From positions 28,410-92,409 of the forward strand of contig JABDKJ010000033.1 in the NCBI GenBank assembly GCA_013002285.1: DNA of 64,000 nt, read 5' to 3'. The stretch is from Flavobacteriales bacterium (GTDB lineage Bacteria; Bacteroidota; Bacteroidia; Flavobacteriales; JABDKJ01). Below the pieces are notes generated by a model. That model did no database searches. It was not told the DNA's origin and worked only from the letters and a program-made list of their open reading frames with translations. This document shows, in pieces, positions 44,813 through 54,239 of the stretch. The translations under genes and the position numbers were made by a program. The number at the start of each line of letters is the position of its first letter. Within the stretch, counting starts at the first letter, position 1.

Positions 44813-46543
44813 ATGGTGGATAGGGAAGAAATAATAACAAGGGCAAAATCTTGGTTAGACCCTTCTTTTGACGATGAAACACGAAAAATTGTCCATGACC
44901 TGATCGAAAACAACCTCGCAGAGTTAGAAGAAAGCTTTTATAAAGACCTCGAATTTGGCACTGGTGGCCTCCGCGGAATCATGGGCGTAGGCACCAATCG
45001 CATGAATATCTATACCGTAGCCATGTCTACTCAAGGTTTGGCCAATTACTTAAAGAAGTGCTTTCCAGATGAGAAAATTAAAGTCGCAATAGCATTTGAC
45101 TCTAGGAACAAAAGTGCCCTGTTTGCTAAAAGAGCAGCTGATATTCTAAGTGCCAATGGAATAATGGTTTGCTTGTTTGATCAATTAAGACCTACTCCGG
45201 AACTAAGTTTTGCTGTAAGAAAATTGAATTGCCATTCTGGTATTGTGATCACTGCTTCACATAACCCTAAGGAATTCAATGGATATAAAGTCTATTGGCA
45301 AGACGGAGGACAATTGGTTCCTCCTCACGATAAGAACATCATTGCTGAAGTGAGGAAGATACAGTCGATGAAGGATGTAAAGCAAGTAGTGATCAAGGAT
45401 AATTTAAAAGCTATTTCAAAGGAAATGGATAGCGCCTATCGCGAGGCGGTGATCGAACAATGCGTAAACAAAGAGCTGATCCAGAATTCTGACCTAAAAA
45501 TAGTTTACACCTCTATACATGGAACAGGAATTACAATGGTTCCTGACGTGTTAAGAGAGGCTGGTTTTAGTGATGTGCATGTATTGGAAGAACAAGCAGA
45601 ACCAAACGGTGATTTTCCAACTGTTGAGAGCCCAAATCCTGAGGAGTCTTCTGCCATGTCTCTTGGCCTTGCAAAAGCAATGGAGATAAATGCGGATATA
45701 CTACTTGGCACAGACCCTGATGCTGATAGAGTCGGCTTGGCTGTTTTGAATGACGAAGGAAAAATGGAGCTTTTAAATGGAAACCAGGCAGCTACACTGA
45801 TCATATATTATATTTTGGAAGGATTGAAACAGGCTAATTCACTAAAAGGGAACGAATTTGTAGCCAAAACCATTGTAACTACCCAACTGATAGATGAGAT
45901 CTGTATGTCTTATGGGGTGAACTGCTACAATACTCTTACCGGATTCAAATACATAGCGGAACAAATAAGGCTTAGAGAAGGAAAGGAACGTTTTGTTGCT
46001 GGAGGCGAAGAAAGCTATGGATATTTAATAGGAGACTATACAAGAGATAAAGATGCCATTGTTTCCAGCCTACTTCTCTGCGAGATAGCAGCTTGGGCAA
46101 AAAAGGGGAACAAAACACTAAATGATATCCTTGCAGACATCTATGTTCAATATGGATTTTACAAAGAATCTCTCGTATCGCTTACCAAGAAAGGACGAAG
46201 AGGAGCAGAAGAGATCTCTCAAATGATGGAGGGTCTTAAAAAAGAACCAAGAAAAGAATTGCTTGGAAAAAAGCTATTGAAAACGTGGGACCTTAATGAA
46301 GGAATTGAAAAATCCATGATATCTGGAAACATTGCGGTGCTCGACCTGCCTAAGTCAAATGTATTTCAAATGTTCTATGAAGATGGATACGTGGTTACTG
46401 CCCGACCTTCTGGTACCGAACCTAAAATTAAATTCTATCTTGGTGTAAGAGAAAAACTGCAAAAACCATCTGAACTGAATGCCGTTAATGAACGTTTGAC
46501 AATGGTATTACACAACATTAAAAAAGAATTTGGTATTGCTTAA
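44813..46543 (+). CDS. phosphoglucomutase/phosphomannomutase (alpha-D-phosphohexomutase)
   Basis: A 576-residue enzyme that interconverts hexose 1- and 6-phosphates. The phosphoserine loop is TASHNPKEFNGYK, the metal loop is GTDPDADRVG, the sugar-binding loop is GGEESYGYL, and the phosphate-binding loop is RPSGTEPKIKFYLG. Length fits the PGM2-like group. Supplies precursors for surface polysaccharide or glycogen. Overlaps the following outer-membrane protein gene by 14 bases. Confidence 0.94.
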   Translation: MVDREEIITRAKSWLDPSFDDETRKIVHDLIENNLAELEESFYKDLEFGTGGLRGIMGVGTNRMNIYTVAMSTQGLANYLKKCFPDEKIKVAIAFDSRNKSALFAKRAADILSANGIMVCLFDQLRPTPELSFAVRKLNCHSGIVITASHNPKEFNGYKVYWQDGGQLVPPHDKNIIAEVRKIQSMKDVKQVVIKDNLKAISKEMDSAYREAVIEQCVNKELIQNSDLKIVYTSIHGTGITMVPDVLREAGFSDVHVLEEQAEPNGDFPTVESPNPEESSAMSLGLAKAMEINADILLGTDPDADRVGLAVLNDEGKMELLNGNQAATLIIYYILEGLKQANSLKGNEFVAKTIVTTQLIDEICMSYGVNCYNTLTGFKYIAEQIRLREGKERFVAGGEESYGYLIGDYTRDKDAIVSSLLLCEIAAWAKKGNKTLNDILADIYVQYGFYKESLVSLTKKGRRGAEEISQMMEGLKKEPRKELLGKKLLKTWDLNEGIEKSMISGNIAVLDLPKSNVFQMFYEDGYVVTARPSGTEPKIKFYLGVREKLQKPSELNAVNERLTMVLHNIKKEFGIA

Positions 46544-47225
46544 ATACATTTGCATTTGTTCAATTTTTACTTTTTCATTGATTTCGACTTTCGGACAGTC
46601 TGAAGAGTTGAACAGTGACTATAGTGCCGATCAATCTGAAGCTCGAGACCGTGTAGTTCTTGAGATCACTAATGACGGTTGGCTGGACATACCTGACGAT
46701 ATTGACTACAGGAGGCTTTCATTGGGAATAAATGCATACGTGATCCATGACATTTTCAGGCAAATAGATAAGCCATTTTCTATCGGATTGGGATACGGCA
46801 TCAGTTCTCATAACGTACATACTGACGGTGTGTTTACCGTTGTGGATTCTTTAGAGTCGAGTTATGCATTCTATAATAAGATAGAAGATGATGCCAATTT
46901 GAAAAAGAATAAATACACCATAAACTACTTGGAATTTCCAGTCGAACTTAGAATGATCCAAGACAATGGAGCCGGTTTTAAAGTTCATTTAGGCGGGAAA
47001 TTCGCCTACAAATTAGGAGATTATTCTAAACGTGTAGATGGCTTTGGCAAACGCAAATCTTATAAGACTGCAGGCATCCATGACTTCAGGTATAGTCTGC
47101 ATGCTCGAATAGGATACGGCCGACTGACCGCTGTAGGGTCCTATAGTTTAAATCCCTTGTTCAAGAAAAACAGAGGGCCACAGCTAACCCAATACTCTGT
47201 AGGTATCGCTTTTATTATTCTTTAG
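46530..47225 (+). CDS. outer-membrane beta-barrel protein (porin-like, PorT-type fold)
   Basis: A 231-residue exported protein with a signal ending in LISTFGQ and a predicted eight-stranded beta-barrel (LSLGINAYVIHDIF, FSIGLGYGISSHNV, YLEFPVELRMI, FKVHLGGKFAYKLG). Such small barrels are annotated as porin family or PorT-like in Bacteroidota. Start TTG at 46530 (a second TTG lies two codons later); no early ATG. Converges on DUF4837 with an 11-base overlap. Confidence 0.72.
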   Translation: MVLLKYICICSIFTFSLISTFGQSEELNSDYSADQSEARDRVVLEITNDGWLDIPDDIDYRRLSLGINAYVIHDIFRQIDKPFSIGLGYGISSHNVHTDGVFTVVDSLESSYAFYNKIEDDANLKKNKYTINYLEFPVELRMIQDNGAGFKVHLGGKFAYKLGDYSKRVDGFGKRKSYKTAGIHDFRYSLHARIGYGRLTAVGSYSLNPLFKKNRGPQLTQYSVGIAFIIL

Positions 47226-48252
47226 GCTTTAAAACAGGCACTGCAGAATGCAGTATAGCCTCTACTTCCCTCACAAAATCGCGTTTATCAAATTTTGGCG
47301 AGAATACGTATCCATCAATACCAATGGCATATCCATTTTCTTCATGAAAGAAACTTACATTGACAAATGGACCTCCCATTATGGGACTATCAAATCGCCA
47401 AAGGCCTCTCATTTTTGTGGCAAAAACTCCGTTAAGGTCTATTTCTTCCAACATTGGATCCCTCAGAGGTTCCACCTTCATTGGTGCCTCATTAGCACTC
47501 ACCACATTTAATCCTAGAATTGAGTCTCTTATTTCTATTTGTCTTTTTAATGTAAAGGTCGAATCTGAATTATGGTTGTATCGGTAAATAACGATCCCAT
47601 CTGAAATATCATGTGACCTGACGCCCAGATCGCGGATCCTTAAAGCCTTATCTCGGTATCTCTTAAGAACTGTCACGTTCTCACTTTCAGAAGAAACCCT
47701 GAAGCCCTTTGGAATTGAAATGTCCACATTGAATTTTTCCATCACTTTTTTATTGATGGCCAGGTCTTCCAATGTTTGGTGACGATCGATCCCACGGGCG
47801 ATCGTCCTTTTTTCCAGATCGTACAGTATCTGATGTTTCAATTCATTGAATGTAGGCACAAAGGATCGACCATCAAGGGCATAGAACGTATAGATCTTTT
47901 GGCCCTTTGCATAAATGTCTTCTGATTGAGTGATCCTGGCATCCCTGTTTTGTTCTTTATCTCCAATACTGAGCCTAAATATATGAGCTTGCCTTTTTTC
48001 GTAATCCACAAACTGCAAAGGAGTTATAAATCGTAAGTCGTACATACCTTCTCCTTGTGGCAATTTCGGATAGGGTTGATCAAAGAATGCCCTTAAGGTA
48101 TCTCCCACCATTCCATTCCAATGTTCCTTTTCACCAACAACAAGGATCTCGCTTACATCACCTACGGTTGCAGGTAAGATCTTTTCCTCTTCGTCAGAAT
48201 TACAAGCAAAAAGAACAAGGATAAATGAAAATGATATGATCAGTCTTAACAT
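47215..48252 (-). CDS. DUF4837 lipoprotein
   Basis: A 345-residue lipoprotein (LFACNSDEEEK, Cys17) with the DUF4837 opening SEILVVGEKEHWNG and a long C-terminal region containing FRVSSESENVTVLKR and DLGVRSHDISDGIVIYRY. Function unknown; in Bacteroidota it is commonly adjacent to LysM transglycosylase genes, which suggests an envelope role. Starts one base after the MltD-like gene ends. Confidence 0.88.
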   Translation of the reverse strand: MLRLIISFSFILVLFACNSDEEEKILPATVGDVSEILVVGEKEHWNGMVGDTLRAFFDQPYPKLPQGEGMYDLRFITPLQFVDYEKRQAHIFRLSIGDKEQNRDARITQSEDIYAKGQKIYTFYALDGRSFVPTFNELKHQILYDLEKRTIARGIDRHQTLEDLAINKKVMEKFNVDISIPKGFRVSSESENVTVLKRYRDKALRIRDLGVRSHDISDGIVIYRYNHNSDSTFTLKRQIEIRDSILGLNVVSANEAPMKVEPLRDPMLEEIDLNGVFATKMRGLWRFDSPIMGGPFVNVSFFHEENGYAIGIDGYVFSPKFDKRDFVREVEAILHSAVPVLKPKE

Positions 48253-49827
48253 CTACTTTTTTACAATAATACGCTGTCCGGGCTTCATTTTTTTGAAATT
48301 GATGTGGCTATTCCATCTTTCAAGATCATAAACCGAAACTCCATTATACAGTTTTGCGATGTCCCATAAGGTATCTCCCTTTCTAACGGTGTGATATAGT
48401 TTTCCAGTATTGCTAGCAAAGGTTTCTTTAGTGCTAGTTTTAGCAACTGTCGTTTTTGAAGAAGAAGAGGGTAGTTTATTGTAATAAATGGTCAACTTTT
48501 GTCCAGGATAAATGCGAGATCCTCTTATGTTATTCCAAGCCCTTAACTGACTCAGGCCTACACCATATCTTTCGGCAATGGTCCCCAAGACATCCCCGCT
48601 GCACACTCTGTAATAAGTAACATCTCTTTTGGTGTTCGTATTTTTGCTGCTATTGGCATTCTTGTAGTTGGTTGTCAATTGCTCAACAACTGGCTCCTTA
48701 GCAATGGCGTCCTCTGCTGCAAAGTATTTGTCTAAGTGCTTCTTTGGTAGCCTCAATACATTTCCTTGCCTGTTCATTGGGATCAGGTTCTTCTTGTATT
48801 CAGGATTTAATAATTCCAATTCTGAAACTGTAATTCCAGTATGACGTGCCACATTGGCGAAACTGACTTGTTTTTTAACAATGATAGTATCTGTTTCGTA
48901 AAATGCAATAGGATATGGAAGAGCTCTTAGACCATGTTCTTTAGCATATTCGAATGCATAGGCCATGGCAAGAAAATTGGGCACATACGATCTCGTTTCT
49001 CTTGGCAGATATCTTCGTATTTGCCAATAGTCCCTTTTACCACCAGACCTTCTGATAGCTTTATTCACATTGCCCGGACCAGCATTATATGCAGCCAATG
49101 CCAAATTCCAATCATTATACAAGCCATGCAGATATTTTAAATACTTACATGCAGCACGCGTGGACTTTTCTGGGTCCATTCGCTCGTCTACATATGAGTT
49201 GATATCTAAACCATATGCTTTTCCTGTCGCATACATAAATTGCCAAAGGCCTTTGGCCCCCATGCGAGAATGAGCATCTGGACGCAAGGCAGACTCTATA
49301 ACTGAAAGGTATTTCAGTTCATATGGCATTTCATTTTCATCCAATATCTGTTCATACAAGGGAAAATACATCTTAGATCTACCTAAAGTCAGAGCCGTTT
49401 GGTGTTTTTGTCTATTCACAAAAACATTGATCATCGTTCGCACAGAATTATTGTTTGCGAAATAGATCGGAGACTTCTGGTCCATGTCGAACAGTCTTTC
49501 TGCATAGGTTGAATCCGAAACCTGAATATTAGTCGAACTTTTTATCCATGCGCTGTCTGCTTCATCATATTCATAGAGTTTTTTAAGTGGGTCATTCAGT
49601 AGGTCGTCCCAAAGATCTATTGTTCGGTTGTCAACCAATACATCCGCATCTTCTTCAAAAGGGAGCACAGGAATTTGCATTTCCTCTGAAGCCCTCTTGA
49701 ACTCCCCGATCGGCTCTATTTTCATTATAATAGGGTCAACCACAATTTCATTTGACAAGCTGTCTAATTGAGACAACAAAGACAAAGAGATGACACACGA
49801 AAAAAGGATCAAAAAAACCTGTTTCAT
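48253..49827 (-). CDS. MltD-like lytic transglycosylase with LysM domains
   Basis: A 524-residue exported enzyme. The SLT transglycosylase domain spans about residues 165-300, with catalytic Glu178 in LKYLSVIESALRP and the GLWQFM and AYNAGPGNV motifs. Three LysM-like segments follow, the clearest at about 400-455 (VCSGDVLGTIAERYG) and 475-523 (VRKGDTLWDIAKLYN). It cleaves peptidoglycan glycan strands. Start ATG after a 156-base upstream region with a -7 box. First gene of a pair with DUF4837. Confidence 0.93.
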   Translation of the reverse strand: MKQVFLILFSCVISLSLLSQLDSLSNEIVVDPIIMKIEPIGEFKRASEEMQIPVLPFEEDADVLVDNRTIDLWDDLLNDPLKKLYEYDEADSAWIKSSTNIQVSDSTYAERLFDMDQKSPIYFANNNSVRTMINVFVNRQKHQTALTLGRSKMYFPLYEQILDENEMPYELKYLSVIESALRPDAHSRMGAKGLWQFMYATGKAYGLDINSYVDERMDPEKSTRAACKYLKYLHGLYNDWNLALAAYNAGPGNVNKAIRRSGGKRDYWQIRRYLPRETRSYVPNFLAMAYAFEYAKEHGLRALPYPIAFYETDTIIVKKQVSFANVARHTGITVSELELLNPEYKKNLIPMNRQGNVLRLPKKHLDKYFAAEDAIAKEPVVEQLTTNYKNANSSKNTNTKRDVTYYRVCSGDVLGTIAERYGVGLSQLRAWNNIRGSRIYPGQKLTIYYNKLPSSSSKTTVAKTSTKETFASNTGKLYHTVRKGDTLWDIAKLYNGVSVYDLERWNSHINFKKMKPGQRIIVKK

Positions 49828-49887
49828 TAATGTTTTATTTATCAGTAAAAATGAAAAATTCTATTTGAGGTCCATTCAAGATCTCGA

Positions 49888-49895
49888 CAAATCTA
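49888..49895 (-). promoter_or_regulatory. -7 box (TAGATTTG) for the MltD-like gene
   Basis: Exact TAnnTTTG on the minus strand, 60 bases before the start codon. No clear -33 TTG. The unremarkable ~90-base gap between it and tatA has no other signal I can support. Confidence 0.38.
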
Positions 49896-49982
49896 TCGAT
49901 CATAAGGTTGAAACGACAGATCACTTATTAAACGGATAATTTCGGCAAGAGATACTGCTAAAAGTGTTAAAGAAGTGCAACA

Positions 49983-50156
49983 TCAAGAAGTTTCGTTCTC
50001 GTCTTCTCCTTTAGTCGCATCCTTAAACTCCTTCATTCCTTTACCTAAACCTTTCATTAGTTCAGGGATCTTTTTACCACCAAACAACAAAAGTACGACC
50101 AATACGATAAGTATTATTTGCCAAGGACCTGTTATACCTAGTAAGACTGAAAACAT
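49983..50156 (-). CDS. tatA: Sec-independent translocase subunit TatA/E
   Basis: A 57-residue gene, easily overlooked because of its size. Features are a short periplasmic N-terminus, one membrane helix ([15 protein letters not shown], about 11-25), then [20 protein letters not shown], the classic FGxxKxPEL hinge and amphipathic helix of TatA, and a short acidic tail ending in NETS. Only 44 bases follow the EnvC gene; a -7 box lies in that gap. tatBC genes are not in the window. Confidence 0.93.
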   Translation of the reverse strand: MFSVLLGITGPWQIILIVLVVLLLFGGKKIPELMKGLGKGMKEFKDATKGEDENETS

Positions 50157-50180
50157 TCTTTTAGATTATAATTATATGAC

Positions 50181-50188
50181 CAAAGATA
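50181..50188 (-). promoter_or_regulatory. -7 box (TATCTTTG) for tatA
   Basis: Exact TAnnTTTG on the minus strand, 24 bases before the tatA start and inside the EnvC-tatA gap. No -33 TTG at normal spacing. Confidence 0.42.
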
Positions 50189-50200
50189 GCCTTTTCAAGT

Positions 50201-51397
50201 TTAATTCGCTATCCATCTAATAGGATCCAATTTTCTCATGCCTCCGCTGGAATGCATCCAAAATTCAATGTGAGCTTTGGATGTACTACCTTCTTGTAAT
50301 AAGGTTCCAATAGATTCTTTCGTGTCAACAGTTTCCCCCTTACTCACAAATACTTGAGCCAGATTGGAATAAACTGTCCAGTAACTTCCATGCTTTACCA
50401 TTACTGCTTGTCCTGCGCCTGGAATATTAATAAGGCCTGTTACCGTGCCTTTAAAAACTGTTCTTACCATTGCGCCCTTCTCAGTGCTGATATCAATTCC
50501 ATTATTGGTAACAACGATCCCTTTTAATTCCGGGTGAGGATGTGACCCAAACCTTCCTGTAATAACACCTCTTTCTACAGGCCAAGGCAACTTCCCTTTA
50601 TTCTTCACAAAGTTGCCACCGATCAGTTTTTCTTCCGGTGTAAGGCTGAACTCGACTTTTCCGCTCTTTGGTTTCATTTCCGCAGCGATCAAGCGCTCGA
50701 TCTCTTTCGCAAGCCTTTTCCTCTGCTCTTCTTTCTTCTTGAGCTTTGCTCTTAGATCTTGTTCGTTACCTTTTATGTTGGATAATTGGAATTCCTTAGT
50801 GTTTTTGTCTCTGTCCAACTCCTTTTTCTCAGATTGCTCTTTTATCAGTAGTTGTTTTTTACTGTCTTTTTGACTTATGAGCACCGCATTCTTTTCTTGT
50901 ATTTGAGACTTGGACAATTCGATAAGTGCTGCTTGCCTTTCCCTTAGTTTCGAGATCTCTTTTAAATATCTGGTCCTTTTGTTTGCTTGCGCCAGATCTT
51001 CAGATGCAAATACATACATTAACCAAGATTGGGTGTTCTTTGTTTTGTAAGATAATTCGATCAGCGAAGCATAGTCCTCTTTCAGAACAGCAAGTTCAAA
51101 CTCTAACTCTGTTATCTTTTTCTGATTTTTGTTGATGCCCTTATTGAGTTCCCTTAACTCCCGCGAAATGGTCTGGATCATTTTTTTTCGCAGGCTTATC
51201 TTCTTATCCAATAAACTGATCTCGTCAAGGGTCATAGCCCCCTGCTTCTTTACTTCACTTAGCAATTTATTAGTATATGCAATTTCACTAGAGATCTTTT
51301 TCTTTTGATCTTCTAGTGCTTTACGGTCTTGTGAATAGGTTATAGAAATATTTATAAAACAGCTGAAAAAAAGTCCGGTTAACAGCGCTTTTCTCAT
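50201..51397 (-). CDS. EnvC-like murein hydrolase activator (degenerate LytM domain)
   Basis: A 398-residue exported protein with a long coiled coil (about 25-235) and a C-terminal M23/LytM-like domain (about 285-396). The metal-ligand positions are largely changed: N298-x3-D302 in place of HxxxD, Asn345 in place of the YxHL His, while His336 and His376 remain. This suggests an activator of an amidase, as EnvC in Escherichia coli, not an active peptidase. Overlaps the DUF4292 gene by four bases. Confidence 0.9.
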   Translation of the reverse strand: MRKALLTGLFFSCFINISITYSQDRKALEDQKKKISSEIAYTNKLLSEVKKQGAMTLDEISLLDKKISLRKKMIQTISRELRELNKGINKNQKKITELEFELAVLKEDYASLIELSYKTKNTQSWLMYVFASEDLAQANKRTRYLKEISKLRERQAALIELSKSQIQEKNAVLISQKDSKKQLLIKEQSEKKELDRDKNTKEFQLSNIKGNEQDLRAKLKKKEEQRKRLAKEIERLIAAEMKPKSGKVEFSLTPEEKLIGGNFVKNKGKLPWPVERGVITGRFGSHPHPELKGIVVTNNGIDISTEKGAMVRTVFKGTVTGLINIPGAGQAVMVKHGSYWTVYSNLAQVFVSKGETVDTKESIGTLLQEGSTSKAHIEFWMHSSGGMRKLDPIRWIAN

Positions 51398-52269
51398 TGT
51401 ATCCTTTCAAATTTTTCTGGTATTACGAACGGAAATTTTAGCGATTTATTGACCCTCACCCTAGAATGTTCCATTTGCACTTTAGTAGTATTGTCATCAT
51501 CTTCCAATAAGATCTCCGTCTCATCTGGAAACTCCATCAATGCTACTTTATCATATTTCAAGTACTCCACTTTAAACGTCCTATTGTAGTAGATGTCTCT
51601 TATAATGGTCTTATCAAGTTTATATGATCCGGGGTTTATCCAATATCGCTTAACGATGAGATCTTCCTCATCTTCTTTAGTGATCGCTTTCCTTAGTTTT
51701 CGAGTATCTACATTGAACCTCAAAGTGTCCTTCTCTGTCTCAGATTCGTCTTTTAACAGGTTCTTATCCAATCCCAAAGCTTTTCTCACTTTCCTTTTAT
51801 TCTTAGAAGTTAGGATGTAATCCTTATGATCTTTGGTGGCAACGAATTTTTCCTTAGGGTCATACATTACCGGGTTCGCCACCATAAGGTCCTGTAGCAT
51901 CTTGAAATCAAAGTCGGCATCAAAAATGTCATTTATGTAGTCGTAATTTCCAAGATAATATTGGTCATTCCATTTATCGACCAATTTAATGCTGTCTTCA
52001 GTTAAGATCACTCGAGCAACCTCAATCCCTAAGGCTGGAGAGATGGACATCCAAATAGCTGAATCTTTTTGCATTCTGACATTTGCCTTGAAAGATCTTT
52101 TCTCATCTTTCATACGAATGGACACATCTGTTTTGAAGCTTATACTTTCGTATTCAAAAAGGCTCTTTTCCATACGTTTTGTTAGGAAAGAAGGGCTCCG
52201 ATCTTTGATGGGTTTCACCAAAGCTTTATTGGTCCTACACCCCAATGCAATGGTAAGGATAGATCCCAA
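51394..52269 (-). CDS. DUF4292 lipoprotein
   Basis: A protein of about 291 residues from the TTG at 52269, with features of DUF4292 (MRKD-like VNVRMQKDSAIWMSISPALGIEVARV; LVDKWNDQYYLGNYDYI). From TTG the N-terminus is short (MGSILTIALGC) and lacks positive charges. The frame stays open upstream and would read IIRLAILGSILTIALGC, a better lipoprotein signal, but no standard start is seen until further upstream, inside the TPR gene. It sits between the TPR gene and envC in one operon; function unknown, envelope role likely. Confidence 0.83.
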   Translation of the reverse strand: MGSILTIALGCRTNKALVKPIKDRSPSFLTKRMEKSLFEYESISFKTDVSIRMKDEKRSFKANVRMQKDSAIWMSISPALGIEVARVILTEDSIKLVDKWNDQYYLGNYDYINDIFDADFDFKMLQDLMVANPVMYDPKEKFVATKDHKDYILTSKNKRKVRKALGLDKNLLKDESETEKDTLRFNVDTRKLRKAITKEDEEDLIVKRYWINPGSYKLDKTIIRDIYYNRTFKVEYLKYDKVALMEFPDETEILLEDDDNTTKVQMEHSRVRVNKSLKFPFVIPEKFERIQ

Positions 52270-52297
52270 AATAGCTAAACGAATGATATTAAATGTA

Positions 52298-54034
52298 TTA
52301 TTCGTAATACTTTTTGTCTTTTAGTTTTTTGCTGAGGGCATCGGAAGTATCTCCCAAAGTTTGGGCTATTTTCCATTGCTCCACGGCCTTAGCTTCGTCT
52401 CCCAATTTGAATAAAATATCTCCATAATGTTCTAGGACAGCCCCAGAATTTCCTCCTCCCTTTGCCATGGCCAATTCTATCTGTGTCTTTGCCTCTTCGT
52501 AATTCCCTGTTTTAAACAATACCCATGCATAAGTATCCAGATAAGACGGATTACCAGGGGCAATTGCCAAGGCTTGTTTGATCATTTCCTCTGCTCGCTC
52601 CAACCTTTCTCCACGAAGTGACAAGTAATAGCTGTAGTTGTTCAGGATGAGTGCATTATCTGCTTGTAAGGTCAGTGCCTTTTCAAAAGCCTTATCAGAA
52701 TTCTTAAAATCTTTATGATAATTGTAGGACTCTCCAAGCAATGTCAGAAAATCCGTTTTCAAGATGGTATTATCAAAGACCAATTCCTTTCCGCTATTCA
52801 GAATTGAGATCGCTTCTTCGTATTCACCCGTTCTATTTAATGCTAAACCATTGAAATAATAGAATTCTGGATTGGTAGGATATAATTCTAGACATTCATT
52901 TGTATGTTCCACCATTTGAGAAAACTCGCGCAATTCAAAGTCTATAGCTAAGATCTGAGACCATATCGCTCCTTTATCCGGAGAAAGTTCGACAGCCTTT
53001 AGAAATTCTTCTCTTGCTTCAATGATCTTCCCCTGCTGCATTAGGAAATCACCATTGATCGCATGAGACTTGGCTTCATTGGGGTGCTTATCAATGAGTA
53101 TATCGACTAATTCTAAAGCTTCAGGCATTAAAGACCTATCCAATTCAGTTATTGAATAGTAGTTGAGCAGTATGTTCATTTTCATGTCAATATTCAACTC
53201 ATCACTAGCCATAGCTTGTTTTAAATGTCCTATTGCTTCAGTTCTATTTTCCTCATTCAAATGATATTCGTAAAGGGCCAGATGCGCCATTCCGTTTCCG
53301 GGGTCATCCTTTAAGATCTGATAAAATCGGTCTTTTCCCTTTTCAACATCGCCACTTCGGTGATAGTACTCTGAAAGCATACCACTATAAAATGGGTTCT
53401 GTGGCTGTTTTTCAGAAAGGTCTTCAAGCATTTTAACGGCTTCATCTGTTTTACCCATCTGATCATAGAGATTTAATTTCTCCCTAACAATATCTTCATT
53501 CACACCATAATTATTCTCAATTTCATTAAATGTCTCAAGCGCTTCTTTGTAATTCCTCAAATAGAGATTAATGTTGGCTATCTCAAAAAGATAATCTGTT
53601 TTGTCCGGATGTTTTTTAATGATGTCCTGGTAGATCTTTAATGCTTCGGTCATCTTATTTTGAGCAGTATACGTTTGAGCTAGAAGTGAACTATACCACT
53701 CATTACCTGCATCGGCCTTTACAGCTTCAAGCATCAGGCTTTGACAATCGTCTACGCGTTGTTGGTCGAAATAGATCCGAGCTATTTCATACTTGGCGGC
53801 TGCATTGCTAGGAATGACCTTCAAAGCTTTTTCAAAATAGTCTAAAGCCTCTTTTTGGTTTTCGATCATTTTGTTCTTTTGACCCTTCATGAAAAGGTTT
53901 GAGAATTCAATTCTCTGAGCTTCAGTAACTGCTCCTTTCTTTCCTTTCTTTTTTTGGGCATCAGCCGGCAAAACCATTAATACAATGGCCAGCGATAGGG
54001 AACATACCTGCACTATCTTTCTAAATGTCTTCAC
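52298..54034 (-). CDS. TPR-repeat exported protein
   Basis: A 578-residue protein with a signal peptide (SLSLAIVLMVLPADAQ), then a Lys-rich KKKGKKG segment and about 14 tetratricopeptide repeats over residues 35-560. TPR arrays are protein-docking scaffolds. It precedes DUF4292, EnvC and TatA in a co-directional run, an arrangement found in other Bacteroidota, so it may work at the cell wall. Start GTG at 54034, after a -7 box. Confidence 0.9.
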   Translation of the reverse strand: MKTFRKIVQVCSLSLAIVLMVLPADAQKKKGKKGAVTEAQRIEFSNLFMKGQKNKMIENQKEALDYFEKALKVIPSNAAAKYEIARIYFDQQRVDDCQSLMLEAVKADAGNEWYSSLLAQTYTAQNKMTEALKIYQDIIKKHPDKTDYLFEIANINLYLRNYKEALETFNEIENNYGVNEDIVREKLNLYDQMGKTDEAVKMLEDLSEKQPQNPFYSGMLSEYYHRSGDVEKGKDRFYQILKDDPGNGMAHLALYEYHLNEENRTEAIGHLKQAMASDELNIDMKMNILLNYYSITELDRSLMPEALELVDILIDKHPNEAKSHAINGDFLMQQGKIIEAREEFLKAVELSPDKGAIWSQILAIDFELREFSQMVEHTNECLELYPTNPEFYYFNGLALNRTGEYEEAISILNSGKELVFDNTILKTDFLTLLGESYNYHKDFKNSDKAFEKALTLQADNALILNNYSYYLSLRGERLERAEEMIKQALAIAPGNPSYLDTYAWVLFKTGNYEEAKTQIELAMAKGGGNSGAVLEHYGDILFKLGDEAKAVEQWKIAQTLGDTSDALSKKLKDKKYYE

Positions 54035-54092
54035 TTATTCTTTTTGAATGTCTCATAGTGCAATTGCAATAACTGCACCAATCTTTAACGGT

Positions 54093-54100
54093 CAAAAGTA
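54093..54100 (-). promoter_or_regulatory. -7 box (TACTTTTG) for the TPR-DUF4292-envC operon
   Basis: Exact TAnnTTTG on the minus strand 58 bases before the GTG start. No -33 TTG at normal spacing. The leader contains an imperfect GTGCA/TGCAC inverted repeat. Confidence 0.42.
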
Positions 54101-54239
54101 CCAATTAATATGGTCTGCCTGGAAGAATGGCGGTATATAACCAACATTAGATCGGTGAATGATCACGTCTTGAAAAACATCGGATCTTGTTCAGCATTGA
54201 TGAATTATATTCTTTTTTTTGTGGCGTAAATCAAGATGA

